Assembly (NCBI RefSeq): GCF_031453555.1
Contig: NZ_JAVIZM010000001.1
Coordinates: 4,223,001 to 4,287,000 of the forward strand
DNA from: Bacillus sp. SLBN-46
GTDB taxonomy: Bacteria; Bacillota; Bacilli; Bacillales; Cytobacillaceae
Length of the DNA stretch: 64,000 nucleotides
Direction: 5' to 3'
Under the pieces are notes generated by a model, which did not search any database, was not told where the DNA came from, and was given only the letters and a program-made list of their open reading frames with translations. The translations under genes and the position numbers were made by a program. Within the stretch, counting starts at the first letter, position 1. Every line of letters begins with the position of its first letter. This document shows positions 35,518-45,704 of this stretch, piece by piece.

Positions 35518-36891
35518 TTACTTATTTAAATTTTCATTATTAATTGGTAAAAGCAACTCTACATTGGTTCCTGACCCTTCTTTGCTGTTTATTTTTATTT
35601 CACCTTTGTGTAGTTTTATAATACTTTTAGCAATATGAAGACCCAATCCAGAACCTCCAGTTTCTCGGCTCCTTGCTTTATCCACTCGGTAAAACCGTTC
35701 AAAAATATTGTCTATTTCTTCTTTTGGTATCCCAATCCCATAATCTTTAATATCAATGATAGCATGATGCGGATCCTTTTTTAAAAAGACTTCAATTCTG
35801 TCATTGCTATATTTAATCGCATTATCCAGCAAGATGATGATGACCTGTTTAATCTTTAATTCATCTGCACGAATGATGATGGGAATTTCCTCATATTGTA
35901 ATGTTATTTCCCGCTTATAAACATCTTTTAGTTGTTTTAAAATATCTTTGCATAAATTAACCAAATTTACTTCGTTTATTTCTAATACATTTTCTTTCTC
36001 TAATGTAGCTAATTCTAAAAAAGTTTCAGTCATTTTTTGTATTCTGGTTGCCTCTGAATGAATGGCTTTAAGTGCTTCTTCTGCCATTTCATTATTTTCT
36101 ATTCCATGTCTCCTTAGAAGATTAGCGTAGCTCTTAATGACTGTTAATGGTGTCTTTAATTCATGCGATGCATCAGAAACAAATTGTTTTTGTCTTTCCA
36201 TATTTATTAGTAGCCTATTAATCATACGATTAAAGGTTCTCGCCAAGGTTTGGAGTTCATCCTTTGTCTTATTTTGAACGGTGATGGTCTTAGGAACACC
36301 ACTCTTTTCTATTTCCTCCATCGTTTTAATCATATTAGCTATCGGTCTCATAATCATATTAGCTAGCCATCTTCCTCCCAGCAAAGATAATAGAGCAGCT
36401 AATACAGTACAAATAATTAAGATTGCCCTAAGCATTTCTTTTCTCGCTTCTAGCCCCCGTAATCGTTCTCCCATTTCCAAAGTTTTATTTCCATTATTAA
36501 ATGGAACACGAACAATCAATACTTCCTCTTCCCCATGTTCAGTAGAAATCAGATGGGTTTTAGTCTGTTTTATTAATGTTGATTGTCCTTTCATTTTTTT
36601 TGAAAGTAACTTGTCATTTGTCACCTCATAAATCAGCTTATTCTTTTGATCCATAATTCTGATATAGGAATGTTCTGTTAAATAATCTTCTAATTCCCCT
36701 TTCATACTAGTAAAAGATTGAATTGTATTATAATCTTTTACTATATCTCCTGCTTTTTGAAAAAGCATATCTTCTTCCATATTTACTGTTGTTTTCATAA
36801 ATAATAAAAAAACAACGAAATTTATAAGGATTAATATGCAAAGCATCCAAGCAGTCGTTAATAAATTAATCTTGGTTGTGATCTTCATCAT
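35518..36891 (-). CDS. Membrane sensor histidine kinase (YkoH-like)
   Basis: 457 residues. Two membrane helices (about 10-32 and 150-175) frame an extracytoplasmic sensor domain; HAMP follows, then H-box QFVSDASHELKTPLTVIKSY, N-box VIIILLDNAIKYS and GGSGLGLHIAKSI. It overlaps the response regulator gene by 26 bases, so they are translated together. Similar in size and layout to B. subtilis YkoGH. The stimulus is unknown; adjacent genes point to envelope or metal stress. Confidence 0.9.
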   Translation of the reverse strand: MMKITTKINLLTTAWMLCILILINFVVFLLFMKTTVNMEEDMLFQKAGDIVKDYNTIQSFTSMKGELEDYLTEHSYIRIMDQKNKLIYEVTNDKLLSKKMKGQSTLIKQTKTHLISTEHGEEEVLIVRVPFNNGNKTLEMGERLRGLEARKEMLRAILIICTVLAALLSLLGGRWLANMIMRPIANMIKTMEEIEKSGVPKTITVQNKTKDELQTLARTFNRMINRLLINMERQKQFVSDASHELKTPLTVIKSYANLLRRHGIENNEMAEEALKAIHSEATRIQKMTETFLELATLEKENVLEINEVNLVNLCKDILKQLKDVYKREITLQYEEIPIIIRADELKIKQVIIILLDNAIKYSNDRIEVFLKKDPHHAIIDIKDYGIGIPKEEIDNIFERFYRVDKARSRETGGSGLGLHIAKSIIKLHKGEIKINSKEGSGTNVELLLPINNENLNK

Positions 36892-37582
36892 TAATCTCCC
36901 TTATGGTAAAACCAATTCCTCTTATAGTAGTAATTAATTGAGTAGGGAAGTCTTCATCAATCTTTTTTCTTAGATGTCTAATAAAAACATCAATTACGTT
37001 AGTTTCACCCTCGTATTCATACCCCCAAACCTTAAGAATAATATTATCTCGTGTAACCACTTTATTTTTATTGAGTACTAGATACACCAAGAAATCATAC
37101 TCCTTGGGTGTTAATGTAATAGATTTTCTCCCTCTTTTTACTTCTCTTGTTTCTGTGTTTATGATTAGGTCATCCACAGACAAAATAGACATCTCTTCGT
37201 TGGGTTCTCCTTTTTTAGGAGCATTCCGAAGGCCTGCACGTATACGTGCTAATAATTCTTCTATTTCAAAAGGCTTTGTGACATAGTCATTAGCTCCCTG
37301 GTCCAATCCCGCTACCTTATCAAAAGTAGTATTTCTAGCTGTTAAAAGAATGACAGGGGTATGACAGTTTTCCTTTCTTAATCTTCTTAAAACATCTATT
37401 CCGCTTAGCCCAGGCAGCATGACATCCAACAAAATCAAGTCAATTTTCGTTTGCAAGGCTGTTTCTAATCCAGCCTTACCATCATGTTCCACTGTTACTT
37501 GATAACCCTCGTACTCTAATTCCACTTTTAAGACGCGAGCAATCTGAACCTCATCTTCAATGACAAGAATATGTGTACTCAT
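36866..37582 (-). CDS. OmpR-family response regulator (YkoG-like)
   Basis: 238 residues. Receiver domain with acidic pair VIEDE, phospho-acceptor in LILLDVMLPG and lysine in YVTKPFE; C-terminal winged helix with TPKEYDFLVYLV and VIDVFIRHLRKKID. Partner of the overlapping kinase. The ATG follows GGGGATGAGTGTAG. Likely targets include the neighbouring ydhK or RND genes, by position only. Confidence 0.92.
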   Translation of the reverse strand: MSTHILVIEDEVQIARVLKVELEYEGYQVTVEHDGKAGLETALQTKIDLILLDVMLPGLSGIDVLRRLRKENCHTPVILLTARNTTFDKVAGLDQGANDYVTKPFEIEELLARIRAGLRNAPKKGEPNEEMSILSVDDLIINTETREVKRGRKSITLTPKEYDFLVYLVLNKNKVVTRDNIILKVWGYEYEGETNVIDVFIRHLRKKIDEDFPTQLITTIRGIGFTIREINDEDHNQD

Positions 37583-37721
37583 CTACACTCATCCCCTTCT
37601 AACAAATTACAAAACCATTCAAATTATATCTACTTACAATTTACCACGATAAATGGAGTCATTTTCAATGTTAATGAATTCTTAATCTTGTTTTAAGGAA
37701 CAGAAAGGTCTATAGATAAAA

Positions 37722-37762
37722 TAAAAAAGCTGTCCCCTTTTAAAAAGGTTACTAGCTTTTTT
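37722..37762 (-). terminator. Terminator of pssA
   Basis: An imperfect hairpin with AAAAAGCT/AGCTTTTTT outer arms and CCTTTT/AAAAGG inner arms lies between the pssA stop and the response regulator promoter region. Confidence 0.55.
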
Positions 37763-37778
37763 TCAAAAGACCGTTACA

Positions 37779-38270
37779 TTAAAGTTTTTTTATCCTAATA
37801 GGACTTACCATTAAGAGAGCGAGTATTAATGTAATCCACGCGTTGCTATATAAAAACAGCCCCATACCAGCCAGCGGTAATCCAGCAGCTGGAATAGGTA
37901 ATCCCTTAAAATACCCAATAGTTGGTTTTACACTAAACCTAGCTAATCGTAATGCCCCCATCGTGGGAAATAGAATGAATGCCAAAGAAGTTAAAACCGA
38001 GGGTGCAGCTATCGAATGAAATAGAAGAGCAGGTGCAACACCAAAACTAACAATGTCAGCTAAGGAATCCAATTCTACGCCAAATTCGCTTTTCACTTTT
38101 AATTTTCTCGCAACTCTTCCATCTAGGAGATCTAAAACGGCAGAAAAGAAAATAAAAACAGAGGCTACTTCTAAGAAACCACTCATATTCAATGTAATTG
38201 AAAACACACCGCACAATAAATTTCCCATTGTGAATAAGTTAGGTACAGCTTTTACTATCTGATTGACCAA
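37779..38270 (-). CDS. pssA: CDP-diacylglycerol-serine O-phosphatidyltransferase
   Basis: 163 residues from the TTG at 38270, chosen because CAGGGGGGGCGACC precedes it; a start at 38324 has no SD. The CDP-alcohol phosphotransferase signature is complete: DGRVAR, eight residues, G, three residues, D, three residues, D (within VKSEFGVELDSLAD). Several membrane helices. Makes phosphatidylserine, precursor of phosphatidylethanolamine. No psd gene is adjacent. Confidence 0.88.
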   Translation of the reverse strand: MVNQIVKAVPNLFTMGNLLCGVFSITLNMSGFLEVASVFIFFSAVLDLLDGRVARKLKVKSEFGVELDSLADIVSFGVAPALLFHSIAAPSVLTSLAFILFPTMGALRLARFSVKPTIGYFKGLPIPAAGLPLAGMGLFLYSNAWITLILALLMVSPIRIKKL

Positions 38271-38508
38271 GGTCGCCCCCCCTGACGATGATAAATCCTT
38301 CAATTTAAATACTATCTTTGTCAAATATTCATTGTGTATCTTAATGAACTATTAATATTTTTTTCATAGAACAAAAAGGTTCCTTATTTATACTTAGAAT
38401 ACCCAATAAGGGGTGGCTATATCCTATTTGAATTCATCACACCATGTAGTAGCACAAGGATATTGGTGTTTCAAAGTTAATGGTTAAAGAAATTTAGGAG
38501 GTACAATA

Positions 38509-41500
38509 ATGAAAAAATTAGTAGAGGCAACCATGCAAAGAGCCATTCTTATGATTGTGTGTGTTGTCATCATTTTGTCTTGGGGAGGTATTTCTGCCTA
38601 CCAGATGCAAAGAGATTATTTGCCTGGGATTAACAATACTACTCTTTCAGTTAGTATGAGAGTACCTGGGTATCAAGCAGCTCAGGTCAAACAACAAGTA
38701 ACCGACAATTTAACAAGTGCAGTCAAAACAGTGGATGGTTTGTCCAATGTGGAAAGCACTTCTTATGATGGTGGATTATTTATGAGTTTGTATTTTCCGA
38801 TGGATACAGACATGAAGTTAGCTGAAGATCAAGTAAACAAAGCGTTGGCAAATGCGGATCTTCCGTCAACTATTACAAGCACTCCTTCGGTAACACGTCT
38901 AACAACTAGTTCATTCCCGATTCTGACTTATAGTCTCACCAGTTCAAAATTGGATGAACAAACTTTACGTTCCACTGCCACTCAGGAAATTGTGAAACAA
39001 TTAAAATCTGTTCCTGGTGTATCGGATGTATCCGTCGTTGGGGGAGCAAAAGACGGATATGTATTAACAGTTCGTATGAAAGACCTTGTGAAGAACGGTT
39101 TAACATTAGATGATGTGAACAAATCGTTTGCTGTAGCAGTTCCTTCTATGCCACAAGGGAATATCGTTAACAACCAATTATCTATACCGGTTTCATTTGA
39201 CGGGTTACCATTAACAGTCCAGCAAATGGCAACCGCAACAATTAAGAATAAGGAAGGAAAAGTAATTCCTGTATCAGCGTTCGGCACCATTACACATTCT
39301 TTAAATGACTTAAAAACGGTTTCTAGAACAAATGGAGCGCCAAGCGTCACTTTAAATGTCATCAAAACACCATCAGCCAATATCACGGATGTAGCTGACC
39401 AAGTAAAAGAACGTGTATCACATCTTCAATTGAATACCGTAAATTCAAAAGATGTTTCATTCAAAGTTCTACTTGACCGTGAAAAAGAATTAAACAGTTC
39501 TCTTTTTGGACTAGTTCGAGAAGGTTTACTTGGCTCTTTATTCTCTATGATTTGTGTGTTTTTCTTTTTCCGAAATGTAAGAAGTACACTATTAATTGCT
39601 ATTTCATTGCCAATTTCATTACTGGCAACGACAGCTTTCTTAAAATCAATGGGTATAACATTAAACATTTTAACCGTTTCAGGTTTGATTGTAGCGATGG
39701 GTCGTATTGTCGATGACTCGATTGTAATTTTGGACAATATGTATAGAAAACGCGAAGAACAGAAGGCTAAACCATTGCTTTCTATTCTTGCTTCATCTGT
39801 TGTTGAAATGATACCAGCTATTTTAGGTTCTACATTAACGACCATTGCCGTTTATATTCCGATTGCTTTTGTCGGAGGGGTAATCAGTGCTTCATATAGC
39901 GGATTTGCATGGTCAGTCGTTATTGCTCTCATCATTTCATTCTTTGTCGCAATGCTTGTCATCCCTGCCCTTGCTTTCATGGGATTGAAAGGTGGAAACG
40001 GAGAAAAACAGACGGTCAAACTCGATTCTAAATTGAAGCCAATCTTGCAATCGGCTTTTAAACATAAGAAAGCAATGATTATTGTTTCGATCTTAGTGTT
40101 CTTGGCTGCTAGTATTTATTCCGCTTTCCTTCCTGTAAGTTTATTACCAAGTGGAAAAATCGGACAAATTGCTATTAAAGCAGAATTGCCTAAGGGAAGC
40201 ACATTAATTCAAGTGGATTCTGAAGTGCAAAAAATCGAAAAAGCATTGAAAGAAAACCCGAAGGTTACGGCATACTCAGCCAATTTCGGTTCAACCATGA
40301 CACCACAAAGTGATGATGTGTTTGATCAGGGTGGGGGCTTTATCACCTATCCAAACGTCGCTAACCTTTCCGTTGTATTAAAGAATGACAAAGATGCTGA
40401 TTCCCTCATTAAACAATTACAACAGCAGCTTCCTATTTTATCTAAAGGTGTTACTTATACGATCACAAGCCAGAACATCTCTGGTGATGATTCACAAATG
40501 CGTATTCTGTTTACAGGTTCAGATCAAGCTACTCTGGACCAGGTTGCTCAAGAGGCAAGAACAGAGTTATCGAAAATTGATAACTTAAGCGTAGATGGAA
40601 AAGTGGATTTAACAAATGGTTCGCCTAAGTATAAGGTTACTTTTGACCAAAATACGATTCAAGATAAAGGCGTAAAAGTGGCTGACATTCTAACGGTCAT
40701 TAATCGTTATATGTCTTCGTCGAAAGATGCCACTGTTACAATTGATCATAAAGCACTTCCTGTGGATCAATATTTGGATCAAATTGCAACTGGAACGAAC
40801 TCAAGCATTTCGTTACACGCAACTGCCGATGATGTTTTAGCCTCTCTTTCTGCTGAGACATTACCTGGTGCTAATGGTGAAATTGTACGATTTGACCAAA
40901 TCGCTAAAATTTCAAATGATACCACCCCTTCAACCATTAGCGAACGAGATGGACAGCCGTTCTCCCTTGTGACAGCACAGATAACATCAAATGATATTAG
41001 TAAAGTGTCAAGCCAATCTGAGAAAGCATTAAGCAACATAAAACTTCCAAAAGATGTAACGTATTCATTGGGAGGCATCACTGAACAAGTAAAACAAATG
41101 ATTTTCGATATGTCAGTTGCGGTTGCTTTTTCGATTCTATTAGTATTACTAATCACTTCTTCCATTTTCAAAGGATGGAGAGCACCGTTATCTGTACTTT
41201 TAAGCATTCCACTTGCTTTAAGTGGTGTAGTCATTACGCTAATTTTGTTCCATGGAGAATGGAATTTGGCCGCATTAATCGGTGTTCTTATGCTTACAGG
41301 TATTGTAGTGACGAACGGAATAGTGTTAATTGATAAAATTGAAAGAAATCGTAGAGAAGGAATGCCTATTAAAGAGGCAGTATTGAATGGTAGCCTTTCA
41401 AGGATTCGGCCTATTTTAATGACAGCAGCAGCAACCATCCTTACTTTGTTACCACTTGCATTTTCTCATAATGCTGATACGGTCATTTCTCAAACACTTG

Positions 41501-41631
41501 GTATTGTTGTGATTGGTGGCATGATAACTTCAACAATTAACAGCTTTATCATCATTCCAATCATTTATGATTGGTTGCATAAAAAAACTGCTTCAAAAAA
41601 TATTACAACAAATACAAAAACTATTAATTAG
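38509..41631 (+). CDS. RND-family efflux pump (SwrC/AcrB-like)
   Basis: 1040 residues, twelve helices and two large extracytoplasmic loops. Conserved LPGINNTTLSVSMRVPG near the N-terminus, VSGLIVAMGRIVDDSIVILDN (central Asp pair of the proton relay), and LMLTGIVVTNGIVLIDKIERNR. In Bacillus SwrC exports surfactin and other amphiphiles without an outer membrane partner; no membrane fusion protein gene is adjacent here either. The start follows TTTAGGAGGTACAATA. Confidence 0.93.
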   Translation: MKKLVEATMQRAILMIVCVVIILSWGGISAYQMQRDYLPGINNTTLSVSMRVPGYQAAQVKQQVTDNLTSAVKTVDGLSNVESTSYDGGLFMSLYFPMDTDMKLAEDQVNKALANADLPSTITSTPSVTRLTTSSFPILTYSLTSSKLDEQTLRSTATQEIVKQLKSVPGVSDVSVVGGAKDGYVLTVRMKDLVKNGLTLDDVNKSFAVAVPSMPQGNIVNNQLSIPVSFDGLPLTVQQMATATIKNKEGKVIPVSAFGTITHSLNDLKTVSRTNGAPSVTLNVIKTPSANITDVADQVKERVSHLQLNTVNSKDVSFKVLLDREKELNSSLFGLVREGLLGSLFSMICVFFFFRNVRSTLLIAISLPISLLATTAFLKSMGITLNILTVSGLIVAMGRIVDDSIVILDNMYRKREEQKAKPLLSILASSVVEMIPAILGSTLTTIAVYIPIAFVGGVISASYSGFAWSVVIALIISFFVAMLVIPALAFMGLKGGNGEKQTVKLDSKLKPILQSAFKHKKAMIIVSILVFLAASIYSAFLPVSLLPSGKIGQIAIKAELPKGSTLIQVDSEVQKIEKALKENPKVTAYSANFGSTMTPQSDDVFDQGGGFITYPNVANLSVVLKNDKDADSLIKQLQQQLPILSKGVTYTITSQNISGDDSQMRILFTGSDQATLDQVAQEARTELSKIDNLSVDGKVDLTNGSPKYKVTFDQNTIQDKGVKVADILTVINRYMSSSKDATVTIDHKALPVDQYLDQIATGTNSSISLHATADDVLASLSAETLPGANGEIVRFDQIAKISNDTTPSTISERDGQPFSLVTAQITSNDISKVSSQSEKALSNIKLPKDVTYSLGGITEQVKQMIFDMSVAVAFSILLVLLITSSIFKGWRAPLSVLLSIPLALSGVVITLILFHGEWNLAALIGVLMLTGIVVTNGIVLIDKIERNRREGMPIKEAVLNGSLSRIRPILMTAAATILTLLPLAFSHNADTVISQTLGIVVIGGMITSTINSFIIIPIIYDWLHKKTASKNITTNTKTIN

Positions 41632-41648
41632 AATTTTATGTACAATTC

Positions 41649-41687
41649 TGTATCTGGCTTCATTAACAATGAATGAAGTCAGATACA
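41649..41687 (+). repeat. Long intergenic hairpin without T-tract before bcrC
   Basis: A 16-bp stem (41649-41664 with 41672-41687, one G-U pair) and 7-base loop, with no poly-T after it. It lies between the RND pump stop and the bcrC SD. It could be a processing or stabilising hairpin or part of an attenuator. Confidence 0.6.
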
Positions 41688-41705
41688 AGAAATGGGTGAT
41701 TTTAA

Positions 41706-42287
41706 ATGAATTACGATTTATTTCAAGTAATTAATCAATTTGCTGGTAAACATCCCTTTATGGATGGATTAATGATTTTTACTACGCACTATGCTCTAAT
41801 TGTTTACGCCATCGTTTTACTTCTTATGTGGTTTTTTGGCAAAGAACAACATAAATATTCAGTTGTGTATGCTGCAATAACTGGAGGATTGGGACTGTTT
41901 ATAAATTTTATCCTAGGGCATATTTATTATGAACCACGACCATTTGAAACACATAGAGTTCATCTATTAATTCAACATGCGAAAGATTCCTCTTTTCCAA
42001 GCGACCATTCCACAGGTGCATTTTCCCTCGCGCTTGCGGTACTGTTGCGCCAGCGGAAAATTGGTTTAGGTATGCTTTTATTTGCAATTTTAACAGGGAT
42101 ATCTCGTATTTATGTGGGACATCATTATCCATTTGATGTGCTTGGCAGCATGGTTGTAGGGTTATTTGTAAGTACACTTATTTACAAATTTAGTTCCTTA
42201 TTAACCCCCATCCCTCAAACAATAATAAATATTTATAATCAAATCCCTTTAGTTCCGAAAACTAATCAAAAAATAAGACATAATTGA
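41706..42287 (+). CDS. bcrC: PAP2-type undecaprenyl-diphosphatase BcrC
   Basis: 193 residues, about five helices. PAP2 phosphatase motifs: YYEPRPF, SSFPSDHSTGAFS and SRIYVGHHYPFDVLGS. Dephosphorylates undecaprenyl diphosphate on the outer face of the membrane, giving bacitracin resistance in B. subtilis. The ATG follows AAATGGGTGATTTTAA. It follows the RND pump with a 74-base gap containing a hairpin, so joint transcription is possible. Confidence 0.92.
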   Translation: MNYDLFQVINQFAGKHPFMDGLMIFTTHYALIVYAIVLLLMWFFGKEQHKYSVVYAAITGGLGLFINFILGHIYYEPRPFETHRVHLLIQHAKDSSFPSDHSTGAFSLALAVLLRQRKIGLGMLLFAILTGISRIYVGHHYPFDVLGSMVVGLFVSTLIYKFSSLLTPIPQTIINIYNQIPLVPKTNQKIRHN

Positions 42288-42293
42288 TGATTT

Positions 42294-42322
42294 AAGGGAC
42301 AGCTAAAACCTTAGCTGTCCCT
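42294..42322 (+). terminator. Terminator of bcrC
   Basis: An 11-bp stem (42296-42306 with 42311-42321) followed by TTTTGTTTT. Confidence 0.8.
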
Positions 42323-42328
42323 TTTGTT

Positions 42329-43750
42329 TTATAAGTATTTCCGATGAACCCCTTTACCATCATAAGAGAATAGCATTCGTCTTTCTTCAATCATCGTTTC
42401 TATGTGTACAGGTCTTCCCCAAAGCTGCTGAATGTAGGGAAGCACTTTTTCAAGGTATTTTACATCTAGTTCGATGCCCTCATACCAGTGTTTTACATAG
42501 AGCTCTCCATTTTTCATATAATCACCGTCATTCACGGTAAGGTATGGAAATCCCCCATTTACCCTCATGTTGACTAGCTGGTCACGGATATGCTCCCATG
42601 CTTTATCCACTATTTTGTAATCACGCCCCTGCTTTTGGAAAAGATACATATCCTCTCTCATCACAAGATCCTTATTTAAATAATTGCGGAGGAAGGATAT
42701 ATCGGACTCTACTTCACGGACCTCAAACATTTTCTCTCTGCCTGAACCTGGTTTTACCCCTCTGCGCTTCATTTCTTCTGTTGGGTTATTATACCGTTCT
42801 TCAATATCCTCAAAGATTTTGATGCCAAGATAATATGGGTTAATTCCAGTCTTTGACGGCTGGACAACACCTGCATTTAATTTCGCAAATTCAATGGCTT
42901 CCCCACTGGTTAAATCCAGTTCCCTTAAAATCCGTTGGTGCCAATAGGATGCCCAGCCTTCGTTCATGATTTTTGTTTCAAGCTGTGGCCAAAAGTAGAG
43001 CATTTCTTCCCGCATCATCGTTAAGATGTCACGCTGCCAATCTTCCAGTTCTCTGCTGTAGGTTTCAATGAACAATAATAAATCCTTTTCCGGACGTGGA
43101 GGGAATTTCTTTTTTCTTGATTGGGTTGTTTCTTTCTTATCCTTTTCATCCAATTTCCAAAGGTCATCATAGGGTGTGGCAATAGTTGGATTTTCATCAT
43201 CCTCTTCCTCATCATCCCCAATGGACCAGCTTAACTTCGGTCTCATAAGGGAAGGATCAATATGCTCGTCAATTGCTAAGACGGCATCGAGGAAGGTTTC
43301 TACCTCTTTTTTTCCATATTGAATTTCGTATTGGTGAATTCTTTCAGCTGTTGCTGCCATGCTCTCAACCATATCCCGTTTCGTATTTTGGAAACGAACA
43401 TTATTTTTAAAGAAATCACAATGTGCTAATACGTGCGCGACGATTAACTTGTTTTGAATTAGCGTATTGGAATCCAGTAAAAACGCATAGCATGGATTAG
43501 AGTTAATGACAAGTTCATAAATCTTACTTAGGCCTAAATCATAATGAAGTTTCATTTTATGAAATTGCTTTCCAAAGCTCCAATGAGAGAATCGAGTAGG
43601 CATTCCATAGGCCCCAAATGTATAAATAATTTCTGCCGGACAAATTTCATAACGCATTGGATAAAAGTCTAGTCCAAAGCCATTTGCAATTTCGGTAATT
43701 TCACTAATTGCATACTCTAGTGATTTACGCTCTTCCGCATTCATTGCCAT
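42329..43750 (-). CDS. spoVR: SpoVR-family protein
   Basis: 473 residues from the ATG at 43750 (after AAAAGGGGGA); extension to 43852 overlaps the terminator of the upstream gene and is rejected. Conserved [45 protein letters not shown] and [19 protein letters not shown]. SpoVR affects spore cortex formation in B. subtilis; its biochemical activity is not known. It closes the yhdB-yhdC-spoVR block. Confidence 0.94.
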   Translation of the reverse strand: MAMNAEERKSLEYAISEITEIANGFGLDFYPMRYEICPAEIIYTFGAYGMPTRFSHWSFGKQFHKMKLHYDLGLSKIYELVINSNPCYAFLLDSNTLIQNKLIVAHVLAHCDFFKNNVRFQNTKRDMVESMAATAERIHQYEIQYGKKEVETFLDAVLAIDEHIDPSLMRPKLSWSIGDDEEEDDENPTIATPYDDLWKLDEKDKKETTQSRKKKFPPRPEKDLLLFIETYSRELEDWQRDILTMMREEMLYFWPQLETKIMNEGWASYWHQRILRELDLTSGEAIEFAKLNAGVVQPSKTGINPYYLGIKIFEDIEERYNNPTEEMKRRGVKPGSGREKMFEVREVESDISFLRNYLNKDLVMREDMYLFQKQGRDYKIVDKAWEHIRDQLVNMRVNGGFPYLTVNDGDYMKNGELYVKHWYEGIELDVKYLEKVLPYIQQLWGRPVHIETMIEERRMLFSYDGKGVHRKYL

Positions 43751-43811
43751 TCCCCCTTTTCCTCTTACCACAATGTATGAAGAAAAGCCGGGATTGATGA
43801 AAAAGAAGGCA

Positions 43812-43844
43812 AAAAACAATAAGCTAGATCGCTTATTGTTTTTG
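43812..43844 (-). terminator. Terminator of yhdC
   Basis: A perfect 12-bp stem (43814-43825 with 43832-43843) with T-run on the minus strand; overlaps the yhdC stop codon. Confidence 0.8.
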
Positions 43845-44150
43845 AGATTCAACCGTTAAGTTAATTAATTTTTTGTTGGTAAGATCATGATTTACTTTTA
43901 TGATAACAAAAAAGTTCTGATTATTTTCTTGTACTTTAAAACGGAAGCCGTCCTCCGCCTTTGATGCATCTATATTTTTTCGACCTAAATATTCATACTC
44001 CCTGATAGGGGCGCCTGGAAAATCCGCCTGTACAACCGCCATCGCAATTCTGCCGTACTTTTCATAATCTGGCTTCTGAGCATGGCCTGAATTAGTAAAA
44101 CTAACTAGAAAAAATGCCATCATTAATATAGAAACAATCGTTTTTTTCAT
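43833..44150 (-). CDS. yhdC: Secreted DUF3889-type small protein (YhdC-like)
   Basis: 105 residues from the ATG at 44150 (after AGGAGGACAAACAA). A signal peptide ends near GHAQ (about residue 25); the mature part begins [19 protein letters not shown], typical of the DUF3889 group that includes B. subtilis YhdC. Function unknown. Position between yhdB and spoVR supports the name, although an M14 peptidase gene is inserted here relative to that order. Confidence 0.8.
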   Translation of the reverse strand: MKKTIVSILMMAFFLVSFTNSGHAQKPDYEKYGRIAMAVVQADFPGAPIREYEYLGRKNIDASKAEDGFRFKVQENNQNFFVIIKVNHDLTNKKLINLTVESQKQ

Positions 44151-44210
44151 TTGTTTGTCCTCCTGTTTATTTGGATATTTTATTTTTCCCAATCATGTTT
44201 CGCTTATGAG

Positions 44211-45191
44211 TTAGTCAGGGATTTTTCTGGCTTCTGCGGCTAGCTTAAGGCCAACTATTCGATTTCGTTTCCATTCTGTCTTAAAAACGGATAATGGCGG
44301 ACTCGTTTCACCCACAAGATAGCTAATTTCTATGGTCATGGCTGGACGATGGTAGGTTGTAATAAACCAATCAGTAAAACCGCCCCCTATTGCTTTTTTA
44401 GGTGGCTTCGCTAATTTATAGCTTGTTAATTTTGCTATTTTTTTTGCTATTTTTTTGTCCCTTTTGAGATGTTTTCCATTTTTATAATTCCAGAAAATCT
44501 CTCTTCCCGCTGAATGATAGGCCACTGCTATTGAAGGGTCCACCTCTTTAATAAAATTGGTTAGTGCAATGACTTCCTTTACTTCAATTGGCTTTTTACC
44601 TTTATAGAATTGGTAGTGTGGGGAAGAAGGCCGCTTAGGAAGTTGCGACCAACCGGCAGGGTATTGCCTATTTAAGTCGATCCCCTCCCCATTTGCTTTC
44701 CATCTTGTAAAATCACTAGAGCCTTTATTCATGCTTTTAATAAGGTCTCGTTGATCTTCTGATATACCTTCGAAATGGTTTTGTTGAATTTCTGCACCAT
44801 CTGGATTTAACATGGGAACAAACCATATGGAAACATCATTAAGGATAGAAGCAGAGGTTAAAGGGTATTTCCTTGATTCCTCATAAGCATCCGCATAGGA
44901 CTCCAACATCTTCATTAAAAGCATACTTGTTATCCATTCCCGTCCATGATGGGTACCAACTAAAACGATATTCTTTTTCCCTTTACCAAGTTTGATTGCC
45001 CAAATATCTCTTCCAAAATGAGTGGTTCCAATGGATTTTACTTCTAATTTCCCTTTATGTATTTCCCTTAATTGATTGATGTCTCGTTCTAAACGTTCAA
45101 AGCTATAGGGTTTATTCGTTTGAATCACTTTAGCTTCGCCAACCGTTTCAAAAGAAAGTAGCATCAACATGATCACGCAAAAAATTTTCAC
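44211..45191 (-). CDS. Secreted M14 zinc carboxypeptidase
   Basis: 326 residues with an N-terminal signal peptide (cleaved after about residue 20). M14 residues: zinc ligands in GTHHGREW (HxxE) and AYHSAGR (third His), substrate arginines in IDLNRQYP, and catalytic Glu in TIEISYLVG. Likely trims peptides outside the cell, possibly gamma-D-glutamyl peptides of the wall. The start is GTG after GGAGGTTCTAAT. It ends 61 bases before yhdC, same strand, no terminator between, so one operon is plausible. Confidence 0.9.
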   Translation of the reverse strand: MKIFCVIMLMLLSFETVGEAKVIQTNKPYSFERLERDINQLREIHKGKLEVKSIGTTHFGRDIWAIKLGKGKKNIVLVGTHHGREWITSMLLMKMLESYADAYEESRKYPLTSASILNDVSIWFVPMLNPDGAEIQQNHFEGISEDQRDLIKSMNKGSSDFTRWKANGEGIDLNRQYPAGWSQLPKRPSSPHYQFYKGKKPIEVKEVIALTNFIKEVDPSIAVAYHSAGREIFWNYKNGKHLKRDKKIAKKIAKLTSYKLAKPPKKAIGGGFTDWFITTYHRPAMTIEISYLVGETSPPLSVFKTEWKRNRIVGLKLAAEARKIPD

Positions 45192-45342
45192 ATTAGAACC
45201 TCCATTTTTACAATTGACGAAAAAATTATACAGGTAAAAGTTGAAAACCTTGTTAACAATGGGTGTCCAACATTTTCTGTGAAAGTTATCTGCAGAATGT
45301 CATACAATAATCTCAACTCCTAATAAGGAGGAGATAAAGTAA

Positions 45343-45597
45343 ATGAATAAAGTGGATTACGATCGGGCGTTATATTACACACACCGGTCCGAATGGGATA
45401 ATTTGCTTATATTAATGGTTCGGACAAAAGATCAATTTTTGTCCAAAAGAATTGAACAGTTCCTACATGCGTACAACTTTGAACGTGACTACACTGTAAT
45501 TGAAACGAAACTCTATAATTTGCTTCGTTACATCGACCATGCAAACGAAACAATAGAAGCTGATGCAAATGAGATACCGATGTATAGTCTTTCCTGA
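45343..45597 (+). CDS. yhdB: YhdB-like small protein
   Basis: 84 residues, soluble and acidic at the C-terminus: DYDRALYYTHRSEWDNLLIL and RIEQFLHAYNFERDYTVIE. The size and place next to yhdC and yhcZ match B. subtilis YhdB (function unknown). The ATG follows AATAAGGAGGAGATAAAGTAA. Confidence 0.8.
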   Translation: MNKVDYDRALYYTHRSEWDNLLILMVRTKDQFLSKRIEQFLHAYNFERDYTVIETKLYNLLRYIDHANETIEADANEIPMYSLS

Positions 45598-45663
45598 AAA
45601 AACAAGTGGATACAGATTTTGTTGAGAGAAAATTTTTACAACCGGGCCAAAGAATTCCACCAA

Positions 45664-45697
45664 AAAAAACGGCTTCCATTTCTGGAGCCGTTTTTTA
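45664..45697. terminator. Bidirectional terminator
   Basis: Arms AAAACGGCT and AGCCGTTTT near 45665-45673 and 45686-45694, with A/T runs on both sides, between convergent yhdB and yhcZ. Confidence 0.75.
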
Positions 45698-45704
45698 CCC
45701 ATTT

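Noticed and set aside
39426..39845. 139-codon minus-strand ORF inside the RND pump gene, with similar ones at 38982-39386 and 40779-41438
   Set aside because: Antisense shadows of a well-conserved 1040-codon gene, without SD or family resemblance.
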